DNA from: Planctomycetota bacterium
Lineage (GTDB): Bacteria; Planctomycetota; B15-G4; JADJEK01
Assembly (NCBI GenBank): GCA_016709145.1
Contig: JADJEK010000006.1
Span: forward strand, 294,963 to 358,962
Reading direction: 5' to 3'
DNA: 64,000 nucleotides
The position numbers were made by a program, and so were the translations under genes. A model generated the notes under the pieces. It saw only the letters and a list, made by a program, of their open reading frames with translations. It ran no database searches and had not been told where the DNA came from. Shown here piece after piece: positions 49,025 to 58,215 of the stretch. The number at the start of each line of letters is the position of its first letter. Position 1 is the first letter of the stretch.

Positions 49025-51268
49025 TCACTTCTGCTCGCCGTAGCCGGCGTCGGGGTCGGCCTTCGGCTTCTTCGGCGCTTGTTCGCCGCCCGGCGGGCTG
49101 GCGTAGGACGGCAGGTCGAACACGCCCGACACCGCGGCGTCGAGCACGCGCGTATCGGCGTTGTCGCGATCCCAGTCGGGATCGACGATCGCGATCTTGC
49201 CGTTCAACGCCTCCATCTCCTTCTTCTTCTGATAGGAGAGGTCGTCCAGCGTCGAGAAGTCGTCGCTGATGATGTGCGGCGTGATGAACACGTAGAGGTT
49301 CGTGCGCGTGCTCTGGTCCGAGGTCGAGCTGAACAGCCAGCCGAACCACGGCAACTCACCGAGCCACGGCACACGACTCGCCGAGCTGCGCGTGTCGTCG
49401 GCGACGATGCCGCCGATGACCATCGTATGGCCGTCCGGCAACGTGACCTGCGTTTCGACTTCGCGCGTCGCGCGCGGCGGCGGGTTGCCGGTGCCGGTGA
49501 ACGTCGACACGTTCAGGCTCACGAACATGCGTAGGTAGTTGCCCGCGCTGATCGACGGCGACACGGACAGCGTGATGCCGGCGCTCTGGAAGTCCTCGAA
49601 CGACGTCTGGTCCGAGTTCTGGCCCTGGGACGTCGTGAACGTCGGCACTTCGTCTTCGGACGTCAGCGTCGCGTTCTCGTTGTCGTTGACGAGGATCGAG
49701 GGCACCGACAGGACGTTCGCGTCGGTCGTGCCGCGCAAGGCTTGCAAGATGACCGGGACGCCGAAGCGGTCGTCGAGGATGCCGGCGTTCAAGCCGATCG
49801 ATCCCGTCGCTTGTGTGCCGGGCTTCAGCGCGATCGGCACGCGGCGATCGCCGATGCCGTCACCGTCGATGTCGACGATCTCCGAGAGGCCGAAGCTGCT
49901 GACGCCGATCTCTCCGGACAAGCCGGCCGAACCGTTGTCGGGCCCGTAACCGAGTTCGACCGACAAGCGATCGTTCAGCGTGCCGCTGATCTCGACCAGC
50001 GCCGTTTCGACCAAGACCTGGCGACGACGCACGTCGAGCTTCTTCACGATCTCCAGGATCTGCGCGTAGCGGCTCTTCGAGGCCGAGATGATCAGCGAGT
50101 TCGACGACTCGTCGGCGACCACCGTGATCGGCTGTTCGAGCGAGCGACCTTGGTTGAAACCACCGGCACCGCCGCCCTGGTTCGCGGCGCCCGCACCGCC
50201 GCCACCGACGCCGTTCGCGCCTTGGGTCGAGTTCTGCGCCCACTCGTTGAGGATGTCTTCGAGCTCTTTCGCCGAGCTGTTCTTCAATCGATACACGTGC
50301 GTGTCGCCGCGCGGATCGACGTCGACGTCGAGCGTGCGGATCCAGCCGATGATGCGGTCGAGCGTGCCGGGCGCCGCCATGACGTAGAGCGCGTTCGTGC
50401 GCGGGTCGGCTTCGATGTGCGGCTCTTGCTCTTGCAGCGACGTCGGCAACCCCGACGGTGCGCCTTGCGGAACGCCACCGCTGCGGTTGCTCGCGGTGCC
50501 ACGCTCGGCCGCGATCAGTTGATCGACGATCGGCTTGATCTCTTCGGCGACCGCGAACTCGAGTTGGATCTTCGCGAACTTCAGCTCGTACTGGTTCGGC
50601 TTGACGTCGAACAGCTCGATGAGGTTCTTCGCGCCGTACAGCGTCTGCGCGTAACCGGTGATGACGAGCGAGTTCGACTGTTGGACCGCGCGCACGCTCT
50701 CGAGCAGCGGATCCGAGAAGTACGTCTGCAGCATGTTCATCGCGTCTTGCGCGGGCACGTACTTCAGCGCGAACGACGTGGTCAGCACGATGTTCGGGTC
50801 GTTCTTGAACATCTCGAGCTTGTCGACCGGAACGACCGGCGCTTGCGACTTGATGTAGCCGGGCTTCGCGCCAGCTTGGTTCGTCGCCTTGCGGATCGCG
50901 AAGAAGCCCGGCGCGCGGAAGTTGTTCGTGCCGTCGGCGGGGCCGTAATAGACCATCACGAAGTCGTTCGACTTCAGCACGGCCTGGAAGTACGACCAGA
51001 ACGACGCGGTCGGGATCGTCTTGCGACCGACCATCTTGATGCGCACTTCGGCGACGTCACGGTCGTCGTAGTTGAACTGGTGCTGCGTCAACTGTTCGGC
51101 GAGCTTGATGAACTCCTTGATCGGAGTGCCTTCGACCTCGTCGAACTGGATTTGCAGCGTGTCGGTCGCTTGGTCGAACTGCACGTCCTGGGCGACCGCA
51201 CCGGGTGCAGCCACACCGAGGACCGAGACGAACACGAACGACGCGAACCCGCGGCTCGAAAACAGCAT
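49025..51268 (-). CDS. gspD: type II secretion outer-membrane secretin GspD
   Basis: GspD forms the outer-membrane exit channel. The start is taken at ATG 51268 (signal peptide MLFSSRGFASFVFVSVLGVA, then APGAVAQ) with GGGAGGG upstream. The 747-residue product has N-domains (IEADPRTNALYVMAAP; ITVVADESSNSLIISASKSR) with a Gly/Asn linker at about 355-380. The C-terminal secretin core shows VLVETALVEI, LSVPSILVNDNENATL, VTLPDGHTMVIGGIV and VPWLGELPWFGWLFSSTS. No GspC partner is adjacent. Confidence 0.95.
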   Translation of the reverse strand: MLFSSRGFASFVFVSVLGVAAPGAVAQDVQFDQATDTLQIQFDEVEGTPIKEFIKLAEQLTQHQFNYDDRDVAEVRIKMVGRKTIPTASFWSYFQAVLKSNDFVMVYYGPADGTNNFRAPGFFAIRKATNQAGAKPGYIKSQAPVVPVDKLEMFKNDPNIVLTTSFALKYVPAQDAMNMLQTYFSDPLLESVRAVQQSNSLVITGYAQTLYGAKNLIELFDVKPNQYELKFAKIQLEFAVAEEIKPIVDQLIAAERGTASNRSGGVPQGAPSGLPTSLQEQEPHIEADPRTNALYVMAAPGTLDRIIGWIRTLDVDVDPRGDTHVYRLKNSSAKELEDILNEWAQNSTQGANGVGGGGAGAANQGGGAGGFNQGRSLEQPITVVADESSNSLIISASKSRYAQILEIVKKLDVRRRQVLVETALVEISGTLNDRLSVELGYGPDNGSAGLSGEIGVSSFGLSEIVDIDGDGIGDRRVPIALKPGTQATGSIGLNAGILDDRFGVPVILQALRGTTDANVLSVPSILVNDNENATLTSEDEVPTFTTSQGQNSDQTSFEDFQSAGITLSVSPSISAGNYLRMFVSLNVSTFTGTGNPPPRATREVETQVTLPDGHTMVIGGIVADDTRSSASRVPWLGELPWFGWLFSSTSDQSTRTNLYVFITPHIISDDFSTLDDLSYQKKKEMEALNGKIAIVDPDWDRDNADTRVLDAAVSGVFDLPSYASPPGGEQAPKKPKADPDAGYGEQK

Positions 51269-51670
51269 GTCCAACCACCCTCCCGATCGGGTTTCCGGCC
51301 CACGCGAGGCCCGGGAAGAAACGCGGGCGGATCGTAGGTCCCGCCCGACTCAAGTCAACGTAAACGCATCGAAGGCAACGATTTGACGAACGCTGGTGTC
51401 GCCTGTCCTCGACCGGCAGCGGCGCCGTTCGACTCGGATGCGCGAATCCCGACGTGTCGACGACGTGGACCCTTCCCGCAGAATCCTCCGCAACTCGCGC
51501 TCGGGTCGACGACCGCGCACGTCGCGATCGAGCGCGGGGACCTTGCTCGATCGTCGCAGTGCGGCACCGTTCGCCGCGCTGCGCACTCTTGCGGGTGCCG
51601 CGGCGCGACAGTAGATTTCCCGGCTTCGTTGTCGTCGCAAAGGTGCTTCCCCGAACGGACAGGAGAGATG
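51269..51670. other. 402-bp intergenic region between divergent gspD and the EIIA gene
   Basis: The gap holds the leader and candidate promoter of gspD on the minus strand (51331-51358) and, at its right edge, the AGGAG site (51661-51665) of the EIIA gene. No tRNA, hairpin repeat or convincing small gene was seen in the middle 51380-51650. Codon-like frames there lack a start with a ribosome site. Confidence 0.6.
51331..51358 (-). promoter_or_regulatory. candidate sigma70 promoter for the gsp operon
   Basis: On the minus strand TTGACT (51358-51353), a 16-nt spacer and TACGAT (51336-51331) lie 63 bp before ATG 51268. Confidence 0.5.
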
Positions 51671-52135
51671 ATGCGCCTATCGGACCTGCTGCGGCCCGAG
51701 GCCGTGCTCCTGGGCGTCAAGGGACTCGACAAGTGGGCGCTGATCGAGCGGTTGTGCGACCAGCTCGTTCACGCGCAGCGCTTGCCGGCCTCGCGGCGGC
51801 AGCAAGTGCTGGACGCATTGTTCCAGCGCGAGCGCTCGATGAGCACGGGGATGGAGAATGGCATCGCCATTCCACACTGCTCGCTCGACGAGATCGAAGA
51901 CACGCTCGTCGTGCTCGGGATCTCGCGCGAGGGCGTTCAGTTCGAGTCGATCGACGGCAAGCCGTCGCATCTGATCCTGTTGCTGGTGACGCCGCGCAAC
52001 AAGACCAAGGTGCACATCCGGACGCTCGCCGAGATCGCGAAGTTGCTGAACGACTCGGCGTTCCGGGAGAAGCTCGTCGCGGCCGAATCGAGTGCCGACG
52101 CGGTTTCCCTGATTCGAGCGCAAGAGACCGAGTGA
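51671..52135 (+). CDS. PTS EIIA-type (PtsN-like) protein
   Basis: The 154-residue product starts at ATG 51671 (another ATG at 51668 is too close to AGGAG 51661-51665). It fits the fructose/mannitol EIIA fold. The phospho-His lies in MENGIAIPHCSLD (His69), followed by LVVLGISREGVQFESIDGKP and the LLLVTPRNKTKVHIRTLAEI helix region seen in nitrogen-type EIIA (PtsN). Stand-alone copies usually regulate rather than transport, through potassium, nitrogen or stress circuits. No HPr or EI gene is seen nearby. Confidence 0.82.
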   Translation: MRLSDLLRPEAVLLGVKGLDKWALIERLCDQLVHAQRLPASRRQQVLDALFQRERSMSTGMENGIAIPHCSLDEIEDTLVVLGISREGVQFESIDGKPSHLILLLVTPRNKTKVHIRTLAEIAKLLNDSAFREKLVAAESSADAVSLIRAQETE

Positions 52136-52190
52136 TTCCGACCGACTTAGACGAACCGACCGAACCAGATTGACCAACAAAGGAGTGCGT

Positions 52191-52391
52191 GTGTTGATTC
52201 GTGTTCAGATCAAGGATGGTGAGCCGCTCGAGAAGACCCTGCGCCGTCTGCGCAAGCTGTGCAACAACGAGGGGGTGACGAAGGGCATCAAGCGCGGCGC
52301 GTACTACGAGAAGCCGAGCGAGCGTCGTCGCCGTCAGGAGCGCGAGCGCCTCAAGACGATCCGTCTGGCCGCGAAGGCCCGCACGAGCTGA
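52191..52391 (+). CDS. rpsU: 30S ribosomal protein S21
   Basis: The 66-residue basic protein starts at GTG 52191, 6 nt after AAAGGAG (52178-52184); TTG 52194 is the alternative. It shows the bS21 pattern (RVQIKDGEPLEKTLRRLRKL; KRGAYYEKPSERRRRQERER). S21 helps the 30S subunit base-pair with Shine-Dalgarno sequences. A terminator hairpin follows at 52450. Confidence 0.93.
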   Translation: MLIRVQIKDGEPLEKTLRRLRKLCNNEGVTKGIKRGAYYEKPSERRRRQERERLKTIRLAAKARTS

Positions 52392-52449
52392 CGCTCGACC
52401 CTCCGGAGCGAGCCGCGGCTCGTCGGGGGAGATGGATTCGAATCGAAAC

Positions 52450-52488
52450 GACGGCGCGCGCGACCTCGTCGAGGTCGAGCGCGCCGTC
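52450..52488. terminator. GC hairpin between convergent rpsU and rpiB
   Basis: GACGGCGCGCGCGACCTCG pairs with CGAGGTCGAGCGCGCCGTC almost completely over a short loop. It lies about 60 bp after rpsU and 30 bp from the rpiB stop. Confidence 0.65.
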
Positions 52489-52517
52489 GGCATTGCACGA
52501 CCACTGCACGACGTGGG

Positions 52518-52952
52518 TCAGCTCGGTTCTTGCATCTTGCGCACGCGGCCGGCGTGGCGGCCACCCGCGAACGCCGTGGCGAGGAACAGCTTCACCATTT
52601 CGTCGGCCAGACCCGGTCCGACCACGCGCGCGCCGAGGCACAGCACGTTCGCATCGTTGTGCTCGCGCACGAGTCGCGTGTCGTAGAGGTCGCGCGTGCA
52701 GGCCGCGCGCACGCCGGCGTGACGGTTCGCGCTCATCGCCATGCCTTGCCCGCTGCCGCACACGAGCAGTCCGCGTTCGGCCTGCCCGCTCGCGACGGCG
52801 CGCGCGACGGCATGCGCGAAGTCGGGATAGTCGACCGATTGATCGCCCTGCGTGCCGAGGTCGACGACGTCGTGCCCGGCCGCGATCAGCGCGTCGCGTA
52901 GGACGTTTTTCAACTCGACGCCGGCATGGTCCGCTCCGCACGCGATCTTCAT
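52518..52952 (-). CDS. rpiB: ribose-5-phosphate isomerase B
   Basis: RpiB interconverts ribose 5-phosphate and ribulose 5-phosphate in the pentose phosphate pathway. The 144-residue length is typical. Signatures are MKIACGADHAGVELK, YPDFAHAVARAV, the catalytic Cys in VCGSGQGMAMSANR, AACTRDLYDTRLVREHNDAN and VLCLGARVVG. The ATG overlaps the stop of the TsaC/phosphatase fusion gene (ATGA). Confidence 0.94.
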   Translation of the reverse strand: MKIACGADHAGVELKNVLRDALIAAGHDVVDLGTQGDQSVDYPDFAHAVARAVASGQAERGLLVCGSGQGMAMSANRHAGVRAACTRDLYDTRLVREHNDANVLCLGARVVGPGLADEMVKLFLATAFAGGRHAGRVRKMQEPS

Positions 52953-54013
52953 GGGATCAAAGCCTCCGCGATGGGCGCGATCTTCGAATCGAGTTCGAGC
53001 GCGCAGTGTTCGTATTCCGCGTCCGAGCCGCCGTAAGGGTCCACGACGTCGCCGCCGTTGCGGTCGACGAGACGCACGCGCTCGGGATGCGGAGCGAGGC
53101 GGCGCAACTCGTGCGCGAGACGGTTCGTCATGACGAGGACGAGGTCTTGCGCGGCGAGCAGCTCCGGAGTGAGTCGCCGCGCTCGATGCGACGAGACGTC
53201 GACGTTACGTCGCGCCATCGCGGCGCGCGCGCCGCTCGAAACCGCGTCGCCGGTCGCTGCGTGCAGGCCGGCGCTGCCGACCACGAATCCCGCGGCGTCG
53301 AGTTCGTGGGGCTCGACGCCGAGCTTGCGCGCCAGCGCGAGACGCAGCAGTGCCGCCGCCATCGGACTGCGACACGTGTTCCCCGAGCACACGAACAACA
53401 CGCGTCGCTGTGCGACGCGCATGACGTCGTCGACTCCGAGCAAGCCGGTGCGCAGGACCTCGAGTCGCGCGCGATCGCAGCGCACGATCGTCGACGCCTG
53501 GCCGATCGGCGCGCGCCCGCCGTCCACGACGACGTCGACGACGCCGTCGAAGTACGCGAGCACGCCAGCCGCATCGAGCGCGGGGGCTTCGCCAGCGGGA
53601 TTCGCCGACGGCAACCACGCTCCGCATCCGGCGACTTCGAGGATGCGCTTGGTCAGCGCGTGCGCGGGCACGCGCAATCCGATCGTGGATCCGTCCGGCG
53701 TCGGCAGCACGAGCGTCAGCGGACCGGGCCAATAGCGCTCCGCCAACCGCAGCGCCGTGGCCGGCACGGACGCCGCGTGCGCGAACGCGATCTCGCGCGA
53801 CGGACACGCGAGGGTGAACGGCTTGTCGGCGTCGCGACCTTTCAGAGTGCGCAATCGGGCGACCGCGGTCTCGGAGTCCGAGCGAGCCGCGATGCCGTAG
53901 ACCGTCTCGGTCGGCAGCGCGACGAGCTCGCCCGCACGCAGGTGCGCGGCGGCCTGCTCGATCGCCGGGTCGTCGGCGCGATCGGTGGCGGGGGTGAGGA
54001 CGAGGGTGCCCAT
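52949..54013 (-). CDS. TsaC/Sua5-type threonylcarbamoyl-AMP synthase fused to a low-molecular-weight tyrosine phosphatase
   Basis: The 354-residue product starts at ATG 54013. Residues 1 to about 200 are a YrdC/TsaC domain (ELVALPTETVYGIAARS; KGRDADKPFTLACPS; RYWPGPLTLVLP; STIVRCDR) that makes threonylcarbamoyl-AMP for the t6A37 modification of tRNA. Residues about 205-354 are a low-molecular-weight protein tyrosine phosphatase with the P-loop CSGNTCRS (about 209-216) and the general-acid loop DPYGG. In B. subtilis these are the separate neighbours ywlC and ywlE, near rpiB (ywlF). Here two are fused and rpiB is kept. Confidence 0.88.
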   Translation of the reverse strand: MGTLVLTPATDRADDPAIEQAAAHLRAGELVALPTETVYGIAARSDSETAVARLRTLKGRDADKPFTLACPSREIAFAHAASVPATALRLAERYWPGPLTLVLPTPDGSTIGLRVPAHALTKRILEVAGCGAWLPSANPAGEAPALDAAGVLAYFDGVVDVVVDGGRAPIGQASTIVRCDRARLEVLRTGLLGVDDVMRVAQRRVLFVCSGNTCRSPMAAALLRLALARKLGVEPHELDAAGFVVGSAGLHAATGDAVSSGARAAMARRNVDVSSHRARRLTPELLAAQDLVLVMTNRLAHELRRLAPHPERVRLVDRNGGDVVDPYGGSDAEYEHCALELDSKIAPIAEALIP

Positions 54014-54176
54014 CGCCGCGCATTCTGCCCGGCAGCGGCGCGGAAGGAAGCGTGCGCATCGGCCGCAGTACCGGGACCGGGTCGCGAGTCGTAGGCTCGG
54101 AGGCCGAGAACGTGAATCGAAACGTGAGTCGATCGGGTTGATCCACGTTCTGTCACGTCCCGTCGCGGAGGTGGCC

Positions 54177-54905
54177 ATGGCGCAATCCGAACACCGCAAG
54201 AAGCACAACCGCATGGCGTTCGTCGGCACGCTGGCGGGTGGGCTCGCGCACGAAGTGCGCAATCCGCTGTCGTCGATGAAGGTCAACCTGCAGTTGCTGC
54301 GCGACGACTTGACCAAGCCGGTTCCCGAGAGCGCCGCGCGTCTCGTGCGTCGCGTCGACGTGCTCGAACAAGCGGTGCGGCGGCTCGAGGAGATCGTCAA
54401 CGACTTCCTCAATTACGCGCGCGGCTTCGATCTCGAGCGCGTTCCGTGCAACGTCAACGCCGTGGTCGAGGAGGTCGTGCTGTTCGTCGAACCCGAGGCG
54501 AAGCACCACAAGGTCTCGCTGCGGACCGCGTTCGACCGCGATCTGCCGCAAGCCGCGATCGACAAGAAGTACCTGCAACAAGCGCTGCTGAACCTGCTGC
54601 TGAACGCACGTCAGGCGATCGAACTCGGCGGCAAGGGCGGCGAGATCTTCGTGACCACGCGCGCCGCGAAGGGCCAGGTCGTGATCGAGGTCACCGACAC
54701 CGGTCCCGGCATCCCGGCCGATGTGCTGCCGCGGATCTTCGACGTCTACTTCTCGACCAAGAAGGGCGGAACGGGCCTCGGCCTGCCGATGGCGAAGCGC
54801 ATCGCCGAAGAGCACGGCGGAGCGTTGACCGTCCATACCGAGGAGGGCAAGGGCACGTCGTTCCGGATCTCCATGCCGGTGGTGAAGCGCGACGAAGTGC
54901 GCTGA
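54177..54905 (+). CDS. soluble NtrB-like histidine kinase
   Basis: The 242-residue kinase starts at ATG 54177 with GGAGG at 54167-54171. It has an H-box AGGLAHEVRNPLSSMKVNL (phospho-His 25), the N box LLNLLLNARQAI, G1 VTDTGPGIP and the G2-type GGTGLGLPMAKRI. There is no signal peptide, TM or sensor domain, so the input must come from a partner, as with NtrB. No cognate regulator is adjacent. dnaK follows 258 bp later. Confidence 0.85.
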   Translation: MAQSEHRKKHNRMAFVGTLAGGLAHEVRNPLSSMKVNLQLLRDDLTKPVPESAARLVRRVDVLEQAVRRLEEIVNDFLNYARGFDLERVPCNVNAVVEEVVLFVEPEAKHHKVSLRTAFDRDLPQAAIDKKYLQQALLNLLLNARQAIELGGKGGEIFVTTRAAKGQVVIEVTDTGPGIPADVLPRIFDVYFSTKKGGTGLGLPMAKRIAEEHGGALTVHTEEGKGTSFRISMPVVKRDEVR

Positions 54906-55163
54906 GGTCGACGTCGTTCGCCGCGCCAATCGCGACGCGACCCCGGAGGGCGGGGTGTCAGGATGTCGTAGGGACTGTCCCCGTTCCGACCCAGGGGCGC
55001 ATCGCGCCAGGCGCACGCGCGCCTAAGTCTTTGACGAAGCTGGCTTAACTCACCGAGGTCACGCGATCTCGCGGGCGCGCACGGTTGGCGTGGAGTTTGC
55101 TCAAGCCGCCGCATCGCATCCACTCGCACCGCAGCGCATCGTCCTTATCCGGGAGGGTGAATC

Positions 55164-57092
55164 ATGGCAGCAGGCCGTTCGAAGATCATCGGTATCGACC
55201 TCGGTACGACCAACTCCGTCGTCGCGATCATGGAAGGCACACAGCCCACCGTGATCACGAACACCGAGGGTGCGCGCCTGACCCCCTCCGTCGTGGGCTT
55301 CCTCGAGAACGGCGAGCGCATCATCGGCGCGCCGGCCCGACGCCAGGCCGTGACGAATGCGGCGAACACCGTGTACTCGATCAAGCGCTTCATGGGTCGC
55401 CGCCACCGCGAGGTCGACTCGGAAGAGAAGCTGGTCCCGTACAAGGTCGTCGGCAAGCCCGACGAACTGGTCAAGGTCGAGATCCACGGCAAGACGTACA
55501 CGCCGCCCGAGATCTCGGCGATGGTGCTGCGCTCGCTGAAGGAGACCGCCGAGGCCTATCTCGGTGAGTCGGTCACGCGCGCGGTCATCACCGTGCCGGC
55601 GTACTTCAACGACTCGCAGCGCCAAGCCACGAAGGACGCCGGCGAGATCGCGGGCCTCACGGTCGAACGCATCGTCAACGAGCCGACCGCGGCCGCGCTC
55701 GCGTACGGCATGGACAAGCGCAAGAGCGGCAAGATCGCGGTCTACGACCTCGGCGGCGGCACGTTCGACGTGTCGGTGCTCGAGATCGGCGATGGCGTGT
55801 TCGAGGTCAAGTCGACCAACGGCGACACGCACCTCGGCGGCGACGACTTCGATCAGCGCTTGATCGACTTCGTCGCGGACAAGTTCCAGAAGGAGAACGG
55901 CATCGACCTGCGCAAGGACGCGATGGCGCACCAGCGCTTGAAGGAAGCCTGCGAGCGCGCGAAGTGCGAGCTGTCGTCGGCCAACCAATCCGCGATCAAC
56001 CTGCCGTTCATCACGGCGGACGCGAAGGGGCCGAAGCACCTGAACGAGTCCATTACCCGCGCGAAGTTCGAACAGCTCGTCGAAGACCTGATCGAACGCA
56101 CGCGGGGTCCGTGCGAGCAGGCGATCCGCGATTCGGGATTGAAGGCCGCCGACATCGACGAGGTCATCCTCGTCGGTGGGTCGTCGCGCATCCCCGCGGT
56201 CCAGGCGATGGTGAAGAAGATCTTCGGCAAGGAACCGAACCGCTCGGTGAACCCGGACGAAGTCGTCGCCGTGGGCGCGGGTATCCAGGCCGCCGTCCTC
56301 GCGGGCGACGTCCAGGACGTCGTGCTGCTCGACGTCACGCCGCTGACGCTCGGCATCGAGACGCTCGGCGGAGAACGTTCGGCGCTGATCGATCGCAACA
56401 CGACGATCCCGACGTCGAAGAAGCAGGTGTACTCCACCGCGGCCGACAGCCAGACCGCGGTCGACATCCACGTGCTGCAAGGCGAGCGACCGATGGCGAC
56501 GGACAACCGCACGCTCGGCAAGTTCCGCCTCGACGGGATCCCGCCGGCGCCGCGCGGAGTGCCGCAGATCGAAGTCACGTTCGACATCGACGCCAACGGC
56601 ATCCTCAAGGTCTCGGCGAAGGACCTCGGCACGAACAAGGAGCAGTCGATCAAGATCGACCGCTCCAGCTACGGCCTGTCGAAGGACGAGATCGAGAAGA
56701 TGCGCAACGAGGCCGAAGCGCACGCCGACGACGACCGGCGTCGCAAGGAACTGGCGGACCTCCGCAACGAGGCGGACGCCGTGTCCTACGAGTCCGAGAA
56801 GATGCTGAACGAGCACAAGGACGCGGTGAACGCGGGAGAGAAGTCCGCGATCGAAGCCGGTCAGAAGAGCGTCAAGGAAGCCCTCGCTGGTGACGACACG
56901 GCGAAGATCCGCGCTGCCGTCGACGAACTGAAGGCGGCCGTGACCGCGTTCGGACAACGCATCCACTCGCAGCAGCAGAACGCCGGTGACGCCGAGGGTC
57001 AGCAGCCGCAGCCCGGCGCGAGCGGTGGCGCGAAGGCGAAGTCCGGCAGCGACGAGAACGTGATCGACGCGGACTTCGAAGTGAAGAACTGA
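55164..57092 (+). CDS. dnaK: chaperone DnaK (Hsp70)
   Basis: The 642-residue Hsp70 has the ATPase phosphate loop IGIDLGTTNSVVAIMEG (about 9-25), TVPAYFNDSQRQATKDAGEI, NEPTAAALAYG, AVYDLGGGTFDVSVLEIGDG, EVILVGGSSRIPAVQAMVKK, and a substrate-binding domain followed by a C-terminal lid ending VIDADFEVKN. GGGAGG precedes ATG 55164. grpE and dnaJ are not adjacent. No CIRCE inverted repeat is seen in the 258-bp leader. A hairpin terminator follows. Confidence 0.98.
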   Translation: MAAGRSKIIGIDLGTTNSVVAIMEGTQPTVITNTEGARLTPSVVGFLENGERIIGAPARRQAVTNAANTVYSIKRFMGRRHREVDSEEKLVPYKVVGKPDELVKVEIHGKTYTPPEISAMVLRSLKETAEAYLGESVTRAVITVPAYFNDSQRQATKDAGEIAGLTVERIVNEPTAAALAYGMDKRKSGKIAVYDLGGGTFDVSVLEIGDGVFEVKSTNGDTHLGGDDFDQRLIDFVADKFQKENGIDLRKDAMAHQRLKEACERAKCELSSANQSAINLPFITADAKGPKHLNESITRAKFEQLVEDLIERTRGPCEQAIRDSGLKAADIDEVILVGGSSRIPAVQAMVKKIFGKEPNRSVNPDEVVAVGAGIQAAVLAGDVQDVVLLDVTPLTLGIETLGGERSALIDRNTTIPTSKKQVYSTAADSQTAVDIHVLQGERPMATDNRTLGKFRLDGIPPAPRGVPQIEVTFDIDANGILKVSAKDLGTNKEQSIKIDRSSYGLSKDEIEKMRNEAEAHADDDRRRKELADLRNEADAVSYESEKMLNEHKDAVNAGEKSAIEAGQKSVKEALAGDDTAKIRAAVDELKAAVTAFGQRIHSQQQNAGDAEGQQPQPGASGGAKAKSGSDENVIDADFEVKN

Positions 57093-57151
57093 TTCGACGC
57101 GGCCGCCGGCCCGTCGCGCGATCGGCCCGTCGATTGCGTTCGCTGGCGAAA

Positions 57152-57187
57152 GCGGGGGGTGTGCGTTCGAAAGCGCACGCCCCCCGC
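57152..57187 (+). terminator. hairpin terminator after dnaK
   Basis: GCGGGGGGTGTGCG (57152-57165) pairs with CGCACGCCCCCCGC (57174-57187) over an 8-nt loop, about 60 bp past the dnaK stop. Confidence 0.7.
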
Positions 57188-57264
57188 GTGTCGTTCCGGC
57201 AAGTCCGCACGCTTTCGTGCGGCGCCTCGATACCGAGGCCATGCGAGCCGCTATAACGCGCGCC

Positions 57265-58215
57265 ATGATCGAAGTGCGCAATCTGGTCAAGCGCTACGGT
57301 GACGTGCTCGCGGTCGACGACATCTCGTTCGACGTCGGTGACGGAGAGGTCGTCGGGTTCCTCGGACCCAACGGCGCGGGCAAGTCGACCACGCTGAAGA
57401 TCCTCACGTGTTATCAACCCGCGACGCGCGGATCCGTTCGCGTCGCGGGCTTCGACGTCCTCACGCAATCGCTCGAGGTCCGCACGCGGCTCGGCTACTT
57501 GCCCGAGTCGGTGCCCGTGTACCCCGACATGCGCGTCGAGGAGTACCTGCGGTTCCGCGGACTGCTGAAGGGCGTCTCGCGTCGCGACATCGGCCGACGC
57601 GTCGAAGCCGCGCTCGAGCGCTGCCAATGCCGCGAGATGCGCCGGCGCATGATCGGCGGGTTGTCGAAGGGGTATCGCCAGCGCGTCGGACTCGCCGACG
57701 CGATCGTGCATGACCCGCCGCTGCTCGTGCTCGACGAGCCGACATCGGGTCTCGATCCGAACCAGCGCCTCGAGGTGCGGCGATTGATCCAGGACCTCGG
57801 CAAGGACAAGACCGTGATCTTGTCGTCGCACATCCTCGCCGAGGTCGAAGCCGTCGCGGAGAAGGTCATCATCATCCACCGCGGTCACGTCGTCGCGCGC
57901 GGAGCGCCGAGCGACATCGTGCGTGAACTCGGCGGCTGGAATCGCATCCGCGTCGAAGTGAAGGCCGACGCCGCGGCCGTCGAAGGTGCGTGCAAGGGCA
58001 TCGACGGGATCGGCGCGATCCGCGTCGAACCGCTGACCGACGGCTTCGTCGAAGCGGAGTTCGACACCACGGCCACTCACGACGTGAGGTCCGAGATCGC
58101 TCGTCGCTTGATCGAGCACGGCCTTGCATTGCGCGAGATGACACGGCCCGGGTTGAGCCTCGAGGAGATCTTCCGCCGGCTCACGACCAGCGCGAGCAAG
58201 GAAGACGCCGCATGA
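57265..58215 (+). CDS. ABC transporter ATPase (ABC-2/GldA type)
   Basis: The 316-residue ATPase starts MIEVRNLVKRYGDVLAVDDI. Walker A LGPNGAGKSTTLK is at about 33-45, the signature GLSKGYRQRVGLADA at about 132, Walker B LLVLDEPTSGLDPNQ at about 153 and the H-loop Ser-His in ILSSHILAEVEAVAE. A C-terminal extension of about 90 residues follows, as in GldA/NosF-type ABC-2 ATPases. An in-frame ATG at 57241 is possible. It overlaps the permease gene (ATGA) and opens a four-gene transport cluster. Confidence 0.92.
   Translation: MIEVRNLVKRYGDVLAVDDISFDVGDGEVVGFLGPNGAGKSTTLKILTCYQPATRGSVRVAGFDVLTQSLEVRTRLGYLPESVPVYPDMRVEEYLRFRGLLKGVSRRDIGRRVEAALERCQCREMRRRMIGGLSKGYRQRVGLADAIVHDPPLLVLDEPTSGLDPNQRLEVRRLIQDLGKDKTVILSSHILAEVEAVAEKVIIIHRGHVVARGAPSDIVRELGGWNRIRVEVKADAAAVEGACKGIDGIGAIRVEPLTDGFVEAEFDTTATHDVRSEIARRLIEHGLALREMTRPGLSLEEIFRRLTTSASKEDAA

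Noticed and set aside
54906..55163. CIRCE element or sigma32 promoter before dnaK
   Set aside because: No TTAGCACTC/GAGTGCTAA inverted repeat and no convincing heat-shock -35/-10 pair could be found by eye.
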